A program made the translations under genes and the position numbers. 31,254 bases of DNA from positions 1 through 31,254 of the forward strand of contig JAYYZW010000051.1 in the NCBI GenBank assembly GCA_036339995.1, read 5' to 3'. Under the pieces are notes generated by a model, which saw only the letters and a program-made list of their open reading frames with translations, ran no database searches and was not told the DNA's origin. Source of the stretch: JAYYZW01 sp036339995. Its GTDB lineage: Bacteria; Pseudomonadota; Gammaproteobacteria; Ga0077536. This document shows, one piece after another, positions 7,687-15,387 of the stretch. Each line of letters opens with the position of its first letter. Position 1 is the first letter of the stretch.

Positions 7687-8484
7687 ATGGATCTTGCACT
7701 CAAGAATAAATCCATCGTCGTGACCGGCGGCGCGTCGAACATCGGTCGCGCCATTACCTTAGGGTTTGCCGCCGAGGGAGCGAAGATCGCCCTCGGCGAT
7801 GTCGACATGGAACAGGCGCATGTCGTTGCGGCGGATGCTGAGAAGGCTGGCGCCGACGTCATCAAAGTGATCGAGTGCGACGTGACCCAAATGGAACAGG
7901 TGCAGTCTCTATTCGCGCAGGCAGTCGATCAATACGGAACCGTCGACGTACTCGTCAACTGCGTCGGTTGGGACGAGCTCAAGTTTTTCAAGCAGACGAC
8001 ACCGGAACTGTGGCAGAAGATCATCCAGATCAACTACATCGGCATCCTCAATTGTACCTACACCGCGCTCGAGACAATGGTGCCCAAGGGCAGCGGCGCC
8101 ATCGTATCGATCAGCTCCGATGCCAGCCGTCAGGGTGAGCCGCGTGAGGCGGTCTACGGCGGGATTAAGGCCGGCATCAACAGCTTCATGAAGACCATCG
8201 CCAAGGAGCACGGGCGTGATGGTATCCGCTGCAACGTCGTCTGTCCGGGCGTCACGATTCCGGAAGACAAGAGTGAAGTCGGTGCCAACAGCCTGTGGGC
8301 GGACATGGATTCCATGTTCACTCCGGAACAGTTGGAGAAAATCGCGAGGGCATTACCCCTGAAGAAGCTTGGCCGACCACGCGACGTCGCGAATGCAGTG
8401 TTGTTCCTGTCGTCGAATGCGGTCGCGGGGCATGTGACGGGACAGGTTCTGAGCGTCAGCGGCGGCTACACCATGATTGGCTGA
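7687..8484 (+). CDS. SDR family NAD(P)-dependent oxidoreductase
   Basis: A classical short-chain dehydrogenase/reductase of 265 residues. Seen: cofactor loop TGGASNIG at 13-20, a Rossmann Asp after the second strand (LGDVD) suggesting NAD preference, NCVG at 91-94 in place of the usual NNAG, catalytic Ser in SISSD (141-145), and the Y157-x3-K161 pair in YGGIK. The C-terminal GHVTGQVLSVSGGYTMIG is typical. It would interconvert a hydroxyl and a keto group, probably on a cyclic or acyl intermediate of the cluster; resemblance to cyclic hydroxyacyl-CoA dehydrogenases such as BadH is only by eye. The ATG is preceded by GAGG at somewhat long spacing. A 180-bp gap upstream suggests its own promoter. 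Confidence 0.94.
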   Translation: MDLALKNKSIVVTGGASNIGRAITLGFAAEGAKIALGDVDMEQAHVVAADAEKAGADVIKVIECDVTQMEQVQSLFAQAVDQYGTVDVLVNCVGWDELKFFKQTTPELWQKIIQINYIGILNCTYTALETMVPKGSGAIVSISSDASRQGEPREAVYGGIKAGINSFMKTIAKEHGRDGIRCNVVCPGVTIPEDKSEVGANSLWADMDSMFTPEQLEKIARALPLKKLGRPRDVANAVLFLSSNAVAGHVTGQVLSVSGGYTMIG

Positions 8485-8489
8485 CTCGC

Positions 8490-8512
8490 CGGGCGCGCAG
8501 TCCTTGCGCCCG
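8490..8512. other. Intercistronic hairpin
   Basis: CGGGCGC and GCGCCCG form a 7-bp stem around a 9-base loop just after the SDR stop and ahead of the DUF1932 start at 8540. No T-run follows. It may stabilise or attenuate the message between the two genes. Confidence 0.3.
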
Positions 8513-8539
8513 TCGTTCCGTAAGGTTCTCGTAGGCCTT

Positions 8540-9397
8540 ATGACCGCACGAATTGCATTACTCCATCCCAGGGAAATGGGCGCTGCCATTGGTGCCTACG
8601 CAAAAGCGATGGGACATGCCGTTGGCTGGGCCGCCCATGGGCGCAGCGAAGCGACGCGCAACCGGGCGATCGAGGCCGAATTGAAAACGTATTCAACGCT
8701 CGGCGAGCTGCTCGAGAACGTCGACATGGTGATAACCGTCTGCCCACCGGCCGCGGCCAACCGCACGGCGAGTGAAGTCGCAAAGACCGGATTCGATGGC
8801 ATCTACCTCGATGCAAACGCCATCTCTCCACGGTCCGCGCAGGCCGTAGCGGACACCGTGGAAGCCGGTGGCACCACATATGTGGATGGCGACATCATCG
8901 GTGCGCCGCCGTACGCGGACGGTACGACCCGTCTCTATTTATGCGGAGCGCGGGCAGCTGATGCCGCTGCCTACTTCGCGGGTAGCAAGCTCAAGGCCGT
9001 CGACATCGGGGGGCATCGCACAGCGGCGTCGGCGTTGAAAATGTGCTACGCGGCGTGGACCAAGGGTTCCTCGGCTCTGCTCCTCGCGGTGCGGGCGCTG
9101 GCCCGGGCAGAGGGCATCCAAGATGCCCTGTGTGAAGAATGGAATCCCTCGCAACCCAGTCTCGAATCAAACAGTGAATCCGCAGCATCGATCAATGCCG
9201 CAAAGGCATGGCGCTTCGTCGGCGAAATGCAGGAAATCGTCAGCACCTTCGACGACAGTCGTTTATCTGGAGACGATCACCGCGCGGCGGCGCAAACCTA
9301 CGCCTCGCTCACCGCCTATAAGAATGCCTCACCGCCGCCGACCCTGGAGGACGTGTTGCAGACAATGCTGGCAGCACGCTACGGCGCGGCCCATTGA
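8540..9397 (+). CDS. NAD(P)-binding dehydrogenase, 6PGDH/DUF1932 type
   Basis: A 285-residue two-domain dehydrogenase. The N-terminal Rossmann domain has the DUF1932 form of the glycine motif, IALLHPREMGAAIGA, in place of GxGxMG, followed by VGWAAHGRSEATRNRA. VITVCPPAAANRTASEV and YLDANAISP are typical of beta-hydroxyacid dehydrogenases. The C-terminal helical domain contains GHRTAASALKMCYAAWTKGSSALLLAV, which carries the family's lysine. It probably oxidises a hydroxy acid. The frame is open from 8477 and overlaps the SDR gene, but ATG 8540 begins directly at the first strand. The spacing suggests it is cotranscribed with the SDR; sequential steps on one intermediate are possible. Confidence 0.88.
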   Translation: MTARIALLHPREMGAAIGAYAKAMGHAVGWAAHGRSEATRNRAIEAELKTYSTLGELLENVDMVITVCPPAAANRTASEVAKTGFDGIYLDANAISPRSAQAVADTVEAGGTTYVDGDIIGAPPYADGTTRLYLCGARAADAAAYFAGSKLKAVDIGGHRTAASALKMCYAAWTKGSSALLLAVRALARAEGIQDALCEEWNPSQPSLESNSESAASINAAKAWRFVGEMQEIVSTFDDSRLSGDDHRAAAQTYASLTAYKNASPPPTLEDVLQTMLAARYGAAH

Positions 9398-9511
9398 TCG
9401 CGGATTGGCTCGCTTACCGCATCAGTCAGGAAAACCTACTCCGACCTTTTGCCGAGGCTCGCGTAGAATAGCAGTGCGGATAACAATGAAACGCCCAGGA
9501 GGTCGTGCCCG

Positions 9512-10342
9512 ATGAGTTATATAGACGTCGTCGAAAAGCTAGACGTTCCAAAGCCCGCCAAATACTACACCCCGCCGGCATTCGAGGAGGTATTCGGGAT
9601 TCCGATCGCCTATCGCCGTCAGGGTAAAGGCGAAACAGTGGTGTTGTTTCACGGCGCTGGATTCACGCGCATGTGGATCCCGATGTACGAAATGCTTGCC
9701 GAACGGGTCGATTTTATTGCGCCGGAATCGCCCGGTTTCGGCGAAACGCCGATGCCCGAATGGTTTCGGGATTTCGACGACCTCACGATCCTCTACGATC
9801 AATTTTTCGAGCAACTCGGTATCGACCAGCTTCACTTGATCGGCTTTTCGATGGGGGGCTGGGCCGCTTCCGAGTTCGCGTCGTTCTTTCCGCGCCGCCT
9901 AAAAAGCCTGAGTCTGATCACACCGGTCGGCCTGCGTGTCAAAGACAAGCCTGGCATCGATATCTTTCAGTTGACCCCCGAGCAATTGATGGACCGGCTG
10001 TTCGACGACAAGGAAGTCATGCAACAGTTCGCCGTCGATCCGGACGACTTCGACGAGGGCATTCACCTTTATTCAGAATTTTCCGCCGCCGCGCGGCTGA
10101 TGTGGGCGCCACGGTACAACCTGGCCCTCGAGCGGCGTCTGCAGCGATTGAACTGCCCGACATTGGTGGTCGGGGGGTCGAACGATCGGCTGATCCCCAA
10201 CGAAATGTCCGACAAGTTCGCTGAAGTACTCCCGAAAAGCCGCCTGGTTCGGATTCCTGAGACGGGCCACGAACCGTGCCTGGAGCGGCCGCGAGAGCTG
10301 GTCGACGAACTGCTCATCTTTATCGAGGAGGCATCGAAATGA
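9512..10342 (+). CDS. Alpha/beta hydrolase (possible C-C or ester hydrolase)
   Basis: A 276-residue alpha/beta hydrolase. Seen: HGAGF oxyanion-hole segment near 47-51, nucleophile S113 in GFSMGG, acid Asp in GGSNDRLIP, and catalytic H253 in ETGHEP. Together with VOC proteins and a flavin monooxygenase it resembles hydrolases that open ring-cleavage products (meta-cleavage-product hydrolases) or lactones; which one cannot be told. The start has AGGAGG. Its TGA overlaps the ATG of the next gene in an ATGA arrangement, so translation of the two is probably coupled. Confidence 0.93.
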   Translation: MSYIDVVEKLDVPKPAKYYTPPAFEEVFGIPIAYRRQGKGETVVLFHGAGFTRMWIPMYEMLAERVDFIAPESPGFGETPMPEWFRDFDDLTILYDQFFEQLGIDQLHLIGFSMGGWAASEFASFFPRRLKSLSLITPVGLRVKDKPGIDIFQLTPEQLMDRLFDDKEVMQQFAVDPDDFDEGIHLYSEFSAAARLMWAPRYNLALERRLQRLNCPTLVVGGSNDRLIPNEMSDKFAEVLPKSRLVRIPETGHEPCLERPRELVDELLIFIEEASK

Positions 10343-11715
10343 ACAAACTACGCTTTTATTTTTTCCATTTAATGCCCTACCCCTATATTCCGCCTACCGA
10401 GGAGTTCGATTCCACCTGGGTGTCCCTGTCGAATAAGTACTACGATCCGCAGCGCGGTCGTAATCTCTATAACGACTATATCGACCAGCTCGTGTCCGCC
10501 GAGAAATTTGGCTTCGATGGCGCCTGCGTCAACGAGCATCATGCGAATTTCTACGGCACCATGCCATCGCCGAACATCATCGCCGCAATGCTCATACAGC
10601 GCACCATGCATATCCCGATCGGCATCATCGGCAACGCGACCCCGCTGCACGGAAATCCCTTGCGCGTCGCCGAAGAGATCGCGATGCTCGACGTGATATC
10701 CGGTGGTCGGATCATCAACGGCTTCGTGCGCGGCATCGGATGTGAATACTTTAACAACGGTGTGGTGCCGGCCGATTCCTTGGATCGCTTCCACGAGGCG
10801 CACGATCTGATCATCAAAGCCTGGACCGAAGACGGCCCTTTTACCTGGCAAGGCGATCACTTCTACGTTCCGAACGTGAACCCGATCCCGAAACCCATTC
10901 AGCAGCCACACCCGCCGATCTGGATTCCGGGGCAGGGCTCGCTCGAAACACTCAAGTTCATAGCTGAGCACAAATACACTTACATGATGGTATTCTCGCC
11001 ACAGTGGTTCACCAAAATGGCCTTCGACGGACTACGCGAGGAATGCAAGCGGCTTGGTTACGATGCACCGAAGAGTATGTTCAATGCCTGTGTGCCGACT
11101 TATATCGCCGAAACCGACGAGCAGGCGCACCGCGAGGCCAAGGCGCATTTGAGTTGGATCTTCAATACCGGACTCAAGATCCCCGATCCAATCTTTTTCC
11201 CGCCCGGCTACATGAGCACGAAGTCCTTCCGAAACTTTGCCGGCGCATTAAAAAAAGGCAAGATCAAACCGCAAGCTAAGCTGAGCTACGACGAGTTGCT
11301 GGCGGATCGCTATATCATCGTGGGCTCGCCGGAGACGGTTAAAAATCGCATGGGCGAATATTGCGACGACGTCGGCGCCGGCGGGATACTCGCCGTCGGT
11401 TCGTCTCTGGGGCCGATGCCGAACTGGATGGTCATGAAGAACACCCAGATCTTCGCGGAAGAGGTCATACCGGAGTTCCGCGAGGCGGACGGCAAACCCG
11501 ATCATCTGCGTGAAGAACCGCTCGCACCGCGCACCCGGGCAGAATTCGCAGCGCGCTACGGCGAGCCGGAAGAGCCGGCACGTTCGATCGTCACGGGATC
11601 CGTTGAATTGATCGACCACCGCGGCGCGCACCTGCCGGAGGTCATCGATCCTACGATGGGAGATACCGAGGGAGATGCGGGGCCGGGCCTGGATCGGTCC
11701 GCGTCGGCAGGATAA
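10339..11715 (+). CDS. LLM class flavin-dependent oxidoreductase (luciferase-like monooxygenase)
   Basis: A bacterial-luciferase-fold TIM-barrel enzyme of 458 residues, using reduced flavin from a partner reductase to oxygenate a substrate. Seen: FDGACVNEHHANFYG (first-strand substrate/flavin region), IPIGIIGNATPLHGNPLRVAEEIAMLDVISGGR in two adjoining segments (the hallmark region of the family), and QPHPPIWIPGQGS. The last 60 or so residues after the barrel are low in family features and may be a disordered tail. Start by ATGA overlap with the hydrolase gene, with GAGGAGG upstream. No flavin reductase is present in the window, so that partner must be elsewhere. It probably catalyses the main oxygenation of this cluster (inference). 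Confidence 0.92.
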   Translation: MNKLRFYFFHLMPYPYIPPTEEFDSTWVSLSNKYYDPQRGRNLYNDYIDQLVSAEKFGFDGACVNEHHANFYGTMPSPNIIAAMLIQRTMHIPIGIIGNATPLHGNPLRVAEEIAMLDVISGGRIINGFVRGIGCEYFNNGVVPADSLDRFHEAHDLIIKAWTEDGPFTWQGDHFYVPNVNPIPKPIQQPHPPIWIPGQGSLETLKFIAEHKYTYMMVFSPQWFTKMAFDGLREECKRLGYDAPKSMFNACVPTYIAETDEQAHREAKAHLSWIFNTGLKIPDPIFFPPGYMSTKSFRNFAGALKKGKIKPQAKLSYDELLADRYIIVGSPETVKNRMGEYCDDVGAGGILAVGSSLGPMPNWMVMKNTQIFAEEVIPEFREADGKPDHLREEPLAPRTRAEFAARYGEPEEPARSIVTGSVELIDHRGAHLPEVIDPTMGDTEGDAGPGLDRSASAG

Positions 11716-11740
11716 ATAGGCGGTCATTGCGAATAGCGGC

Positions 11741-11755
11741 GCGGTGCCGCACCGC
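11741..11755. other. Short GC hairpin after the catabolic cluster
   Basis: GCGGTG, loop CCG, CACCGC: a perfect 6-bp stem 26 bases after the LLM stop and before the protease start at 11773. No T-run follows, so it is at best a weak or Rho-assisted end for the cluster transcript. Confidence 0.3.
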
Positions 11756-11772
11756 AACGGGCTCGTGCACGC

Positions 11773-12687
11773 ATGCTTAGAACCCTCCACGGCGCGATTC
11801 TCTGCGCCGTCATTGCCACTGCGAATGCGGAGATCTACCAATGGGTAGATGATCTGGGCACGGTACATTTCGGCGACAAACCGCCCCCGGAGGTGAAGAC
11901 CTCAGCGATCGATCTCACCGAGCGCTATGCCATCAACCGCAACTTCAAAGTGGAGATCGTGTCACGCAACTACCAGATGGGGCTGGACGTGAAGACCAAG
12001 GTGACCGTCGCCGTATCCAAGATCTTCAGTATCTACGCTTCGGATTTCACGATGCGCCCTGACGCGGATGCGGCGATAGAGATCCACATTTACGGCAACG
12101 AGCAGGAATTCCGCGCGCTTACCCGCAAGCGTGGGCTCCAGATCGAAAATGCCTCGGGTTTTTACTCGCCAAAGGAAAATGTCATTCACGTCTGGAAGAA
12201 TCGCGATGTCGTGCGTCTGCTCGAGGTGCTGACCCATGAGGCCAGTCACGCGATCATGCGGCATCAGATCGGCCGAGTGCCTGCCTGGATTAACGAGGGG
12301 CTTGCAGAATATTTCGAGATCATGCATGTCTTCGGCCAGACCGTGGTCGTGCACCCGAACCGCCACTGGGCCGAAACCGTCAATCACCGCGTGCGCAGCG
12401 GACTGTTACCGCTCGGTGATTACCTGTCAATGCCGAGGGATCAGTGGTACGTATTCAACGGAAGCGACGGACTTGCGTATGCGCTCGGCTGGTCGGTAAC
12501 GTTCTTCCTGATGTCGAGCGAGCCCGGCATCGCGACCATCCGTGCAGTGTTACAGCATTTCAGGGACAGCGGCGAAGGCAGCCCGGTGGATCTGATCGCG
12601 GCGGCCTACCCCGGCGGTTTCGAGGCCTTCGAACAAGAGTGGCGTTACTGGGCGATGTACGGCGAACGGACGCCCCACCGCTATTAA
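11773..12687 (+). CDS. Exported DUF4124 plus gluzincin-type metalloprotease (peptidase MA-like)
   Basis: A 304-residue protein with a short signal peptide (cleavage likely after ANA, residue 19), then a DUF4124 module with the typical IYQWVDDLGTVHFGDKPP. The zinc site is LTHEASHAI (H155, E156, H159) with a downstream Glu in WINEGLAEYFE (E175), the HExxH...E arrangement of gluzincins such as the DUF1570/peptidase MA group. It should be a periplasmic zinc protease. DUF4124 is common at the N-terminus of gammaproteobacterial envelope proteins and its role is unclear. It follows the catabolic cluster by 57 bp but has no obvious functional link to it. Confidence 0.9.
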   Translation: MLRTLHGAILCAVIATANAEIYQWVDDLGTVHFGDKPPPEVKTSAIDLTERYAINRNFKVEIVSRNYQMGLDVKTKVTVAVSKIFSIYASDFTMRPDADAAIEIHIYGNEQEFRALTRKRGLQIENASGFYSPKENVIHVWKNRDVVRLLEVLTHEASHAIMRHQIGRVPAWINEGLAEYFEIMHVFGQTVVVHPNRHWAETVNHRVRSGLLPLGDYLSMPRDQWYVFNGSDGLAYALGWSVTFFLMSSEPGIATIRAVLQHFRDSGEGSPVDLIAAAYPGGFEAFEQEWRYWAMYGERTPHRY

Positions 12688-12726
12688 TACGGCCGTTGGT
12701 TAACGGTGCCTTTGAAAAAAACAGCC

Positions 12727-12751
12727 CGTTCGTCCGCAAGCGGACTCCTAC
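12727..12751 (-). repeat. REP-like element, minus orientation
   Basis: Read on the minus strand this is GTAGGAG, then stem TCCGC, loop TT, stem GCGGA, then CGAACG. The GTAGGAG head plus hairpin plus GAAC tail matches the general form of gammaproteobacterial REP sequences. It is the left partner of an inverted pair with 12791-12816. Confidence 0.65.
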
Positions 12752-12790
12752 GGTGCTGTAGACGTACACGCCGCCGTTATTGTTGTCCGA

Positions 12791-12816
12791 GTAGGAGCCC
12801 GCCTGCGGGTGAACCG
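12791..12816 (+). repeat. REP-like element, plus orientation
   Basis: GTAGGAG, stem CCCGC, loop CT, stem GCGGG, then TGAACCG. It matches the REP at 12727-12751 at 20 of 25 positions. One stem pair changes from T-A to C-G with pairing kept. The two elements face each other across 39 bp, the layout of a REPIN/BIME. The rest of the 203-bp gap holds no gene. Confidence 0.65.
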
Positions 12817-12890
12817 AGCCAACGGATGATCCCCCCATTGAGGCATGCGAGAATTTCCGCTGCCACGGAGACTCAGCGAGGGCGTACCGG

Positions 12891-13850
12891 ATGCTCGTAG
12901 ACGGCCAATGGCAGGATGACTGGCAGATGAAACAGCGCACAGACGCCGAGGGCCGGTTCATGCGCCAGGAATCGACTTTTCGGCACTGGGTCACCCCGGA
13001 CGGGGCCCCCGGCCCTACCGGGGAAGGCGGCTTCAAGGCGGAACCCGGCCGCTACCATCTCTACATCGCGCTGAACTGTCCCTGGGCATGCCGCGCCTAC
13101 ATCTACCGCAAGCTCAAACGGCTCGAAAACGTGATCTCCGTTTCGATCGCTATTCCCGAATTCACCGATCAAGGCTATGGCTTTGGTTACTACCCCGGCT
13201 CGATCCCCGATCCCCTACACCAGGTCCGCTACGTTAGTGAACTCTACACGCGCGCCGATCCGCACTTTACCGGCCGCCCCACCGTCCCGGTTTTATGGGA
13301 CAAGATCCGGGACACCCTGGTCAACAATGAGTCCGCGGACATCATCCGTATGTTCAACAGTGCTTTTGACGCCTACGGCGATGCTTCGGTTGATTTCTAT
13401 CCCGAAGACCTGCGGGCCGAGATCGACACACTCAACGAGCGCATTTACGAGAGTCTGAACAACGGCGTCTATCGGGCGGGATTTGCCATGTCACAGGCAG
13501 TTTATGAAGAAGCCGTCGTCGAGGTGTTGGAATGCCTCGATGAATTGGAGGAGCGGTTAGAGGGGCGGCCTTATTTGCTGGGTGATCGCATCACCGAGAC
13601 TGATTGGCGCGCGTTCGTGACCTTGATCCGGTTCGATATCGCCTATCATGCGCTGTTCAAGTGCAACCTGCGCCGCTTGATCGACTATCCCAAGCTGTCG
13701 ACCTATCTAAAACGGCTCCACGCAGTACCGGGCGTGGCGGAAACGGTCAACTTCGACCATATCAAGCGCACGTATTACACGATCCGCAGAGTGAACCCGA
13801 CCCAGATCATCCCCAAGGGGCCTGATCGAATATTTATCGACTTAAATTGA
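12891..13850 (+). CDS. Glutathionyl-hydroquinone reductase (xi-class GST, YqjG/Ecm4-like)
   Basis: A 319-residue xi-class glutathione transferase that reduces glutathionyl-hydroquinones to hydroquinones using glutathione. Seen: family N-terminus with FRHWVTPDG, catalytic C63 in LNCPWACRAY, GYGFGYYPGSIPDPLHQVRYVSELY, the RPTVPVLWDK cis-Pro region, and NNESADIIRMFN. The C-terminal helical domain includes GDRITETDWRAFVTLIRFD and HIKRTYY. Length and motifs are complete. It would repair quinone adducts that arise during aromatic catabolism, consistent with the neighbouring cluster but not specific to it. The ATG has only a weak ribosome-binding site. Confidence 0.93.
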   Translation: MLVDGQWQDDWQMKQRTDAEGRFMRQESTFRHWVTPDGAPGPTGEGGFKAEPGRYHLYIALNCPWACRAYIYRKLKRLENVISVSIAIPEFTDQGYGFGYYPGSIPDPLHQVRYVSELYTRADPHFTGRPTVPVLWDKIRDTLVNNESADIIRMFNSAFDAYGDASVDFYPEDLRAEIDTLNERIYESLNNGVYRAGFAMSQAVYEEAVVEVLECLDELEERLEGRPYLLGDRITETDWRAFVTLIRFDIAYHALFKCNLRRLIDYPKLSTYLKRLHAVPGVAETVNFDHIKRTYYTIRRVNPTQIIPKGPDRIFIDLN

Positions 13851-13866
13851 GTCGCCGGCCTCATGT

Positions 13867-13884
13867 CCCATTCATTCGAATGGG
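13867..13884. terminator. Hairpin between convergent genes
   Basis: CCCATTC, loop ATTC, GAATGGG: a perfect 7-bp stem in the 59-bp gap between the convergent GST and HAD genes. The position fits a bidirectional terminator, but neither side has a T-run. Confidence 0.35.
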
Positions 13885-13909
13885 CTCTCACAGTCTTCCG
13901 GCAGATCCG

Positions 13910-14737
13910 CTATTCGCGATGTTCGATCGACAGGCATTCCTCGAACAGCCACCTGAACTCGGCAAAGCTGTCGACTATGGCATCCGGTCGATGGGGATGC
14001 TCCACAGTGCCTGGAAAAACCTTTTCGAGCCAGACGTGTTCCCACCCGGCGCCGTTGAAGAAAACCGCGGTGACTGCGGCCCGTTTTGCCGCCGCCACAT
14101 CCGTGGCGCTATCTCCGAGATACCAGCAAGACGGATCGTTGGTTTCGCCTAGTTCGTCGAGCGCTTTCAGGATGGGCTCCGGATTCGGTTTGCGCCGCTC
14201 GGTGTCGCCGCCGCACACGGTGGTATCGAATAAGCCCATCCAGGCGCCTTCTTCGACAAGGGCTATTTCATGCTCGAAGAATTCGCGCTCGCGGTTCGTC
14301 AATATGCCGAGTTTCACCTCGAATTCGCGGAGTTCCAGCAGCAGCTTGAGTTCACCACCTTCGAAGGGATGCGCTTCACCATAATGGTTGCGGTAGGCCT
14401 CGTTGAACGCCTCGTGCGCGATACGCTTCGCATCCTCGTTGTTCCCGAACAGGATTTCAAAGATATCCGTACGCGAAATTCTCCTTGCAGATTTTATCTT
14501 AGGGTGCAATCGGAGATTCTGCCGCACGTATTCAACGAGCCGGGCATCCTCCGAGGACCGGCACAGTGCGTAGGGCATGAGGTCGCCCATCAGACCCAGT
14601 TCCGGGATCCTCAGCAAAGTATCGTCGACGGCGTGATACATCGCGTCGCGTGTATCGACGAGTGTCGCGTGCCAGTCGAACAACACCACGCGCGGCGGCA
14701 CCAGCACTTCTGCGGTAATTTTGAGATCGCGGATCAT
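13910..14737 (-). CDS. HAD-superfamily hydrolase with variant motif I (DWHAT)
   Basis: A 275-residue HAD-fold protein. Motif I reads LFDWHATLVDT: nucleophile D21 is present, but the usual second Asp (general acid/base in DxDxT phosphatases) is His23. Motif II is ILTN, the motif III lysine lies in RRKPNPEP, and motif IV is LGDSATD. The cap domain sits between motifs I and II, as in the phosphoglycolate phosphatase-like group. The substitution suggests either a phosphatase with altered acid/base use or non-phosphatase chemistry. It lies 57 bases downstream of the GYD gene on the same strand, probably one transcript. No specific substrate can be named. Confidence 0.88.
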   Translation of the reverse strand: MIRDLKITAEVLVPPRVVLFDWHATLVDTRDAMYHAVDDTLLRIPELGLMGDLMPYALCRSSEDARLVEYVRQNLRLHPKIKSARRISRTDIFEILFGNNEDAKRIAHEAFNEAYRNHYGEAHPFEGGELKLLLELREFEVKLGILTNREREFFEHEIALVEEGAWMGLFDTTVCGGDTERRKPNPEPILKALDELGETNDPSCWYLGDSATDVAAAKRAAVTAVFFNGAGWEHVWLEKVFPGTVEHPHRPDAIVDSFAEFRWLFEECLSIEHRE

Positions 14738-14794
14738 GCTTGGAAAAAGCCTTTCATAACCTCCGGGGCGTAGAGACCAAGCCGCGCTCCTATA

Positions 14795-15130
14795 TCACGG
14801 GCGCGGATCCACCCCCGGCGCCTTATACTCGATGGATTGTGCGATACTCATGGCTGCGACGGCTTCGTCCATACTGTATAGGGCCGTGACCTTCGTATTC
14901 CCCACACCGCCTGCGACATCGGCCATCGCCACAGCCATGGCATGGGTGTCGCTCTCGAGTTCGACGATGATCAGTGCATCCCAATCGCCCAAGGTGAAGT
15001 AGAAATCGATTAGTTTGCCGCCCATCTTTTCCATGATGTCATTGGCCTGAGGCTTGCGGTCGTGGGGATTGGCAACCAGGCCTTTCGTACTGTCAGCGTT
15101 GTATTTTATTTGAATCATATATCGGCCCAT
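14795..15130 (-). CDS. GYD domain-containing protein
   Basis: A 111-residue alpha/beta protein of the GYD family. It begins MGRYMIQIKYN, continues with the MGGKLIDFYFTLGDWDALIIVE core, in which GDWD replaces the name-giving GYD, and then has DTHAMAVAMADVAGG and a C-terminal strand-helix. GYD proteins are small dimeric ferredoxin-like folds of unknown function. It is upstream of the HAD gene on the same strand. The upstream gap to the divergent ACT gene (15131-15387) holds a short frame at 15154-15360 that is not convincing, and a 5-bp inverted repeat (AATGA-N6-TCATT, 15174-15189). Confidence 0.85.
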   Translation of the reverse strand: MGRYMIQIKYNADSTKGLVANPHDRKPQANDIMEKMGGKLIDFYFTLGDWDALIIVELESDTHAMAVAMADVAGGVGNTKVTALYSMDEAVAAMSIAQSIEYKAPGVDPRP

Positions 15131-15387
15131 GGCGATGCTCCGGTTATCTTCGAGTGGTCAAGCGCGAGAATGAAATGATACAAGTCATTGTCTGGGTGGA
15201 GCCGGCGCCTACCAACTCAGCTTTAGGATGGTACGAAGTCCATGCGGAAAGTAATATGCATGTAGCGGCAAACACCAATATCCGCAGGCATCGTAATTTC
15301 ATGACGACAATGAAGCCAGCGCATCGGGTGTTTTCCAGCTTCAAGCACCTGACACATTGATTTTTCGGCACGGGAAAAGATCTGCCG

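Noticed and set aside
14779..14806. Possible third REP element with AAGCCGCGCTCCTA between the HAD and GYD genes
   Set aside because: Only half of the REP pattern is present, the stem does not pair with the expected flank, and the head is imperfect.
15154..15360. 68-residue plus-strand frame between the GYD and ACT genes
   Set aside because: No ribosome-binding site, no recognisable motif, and it occupies the divergent promoter region.
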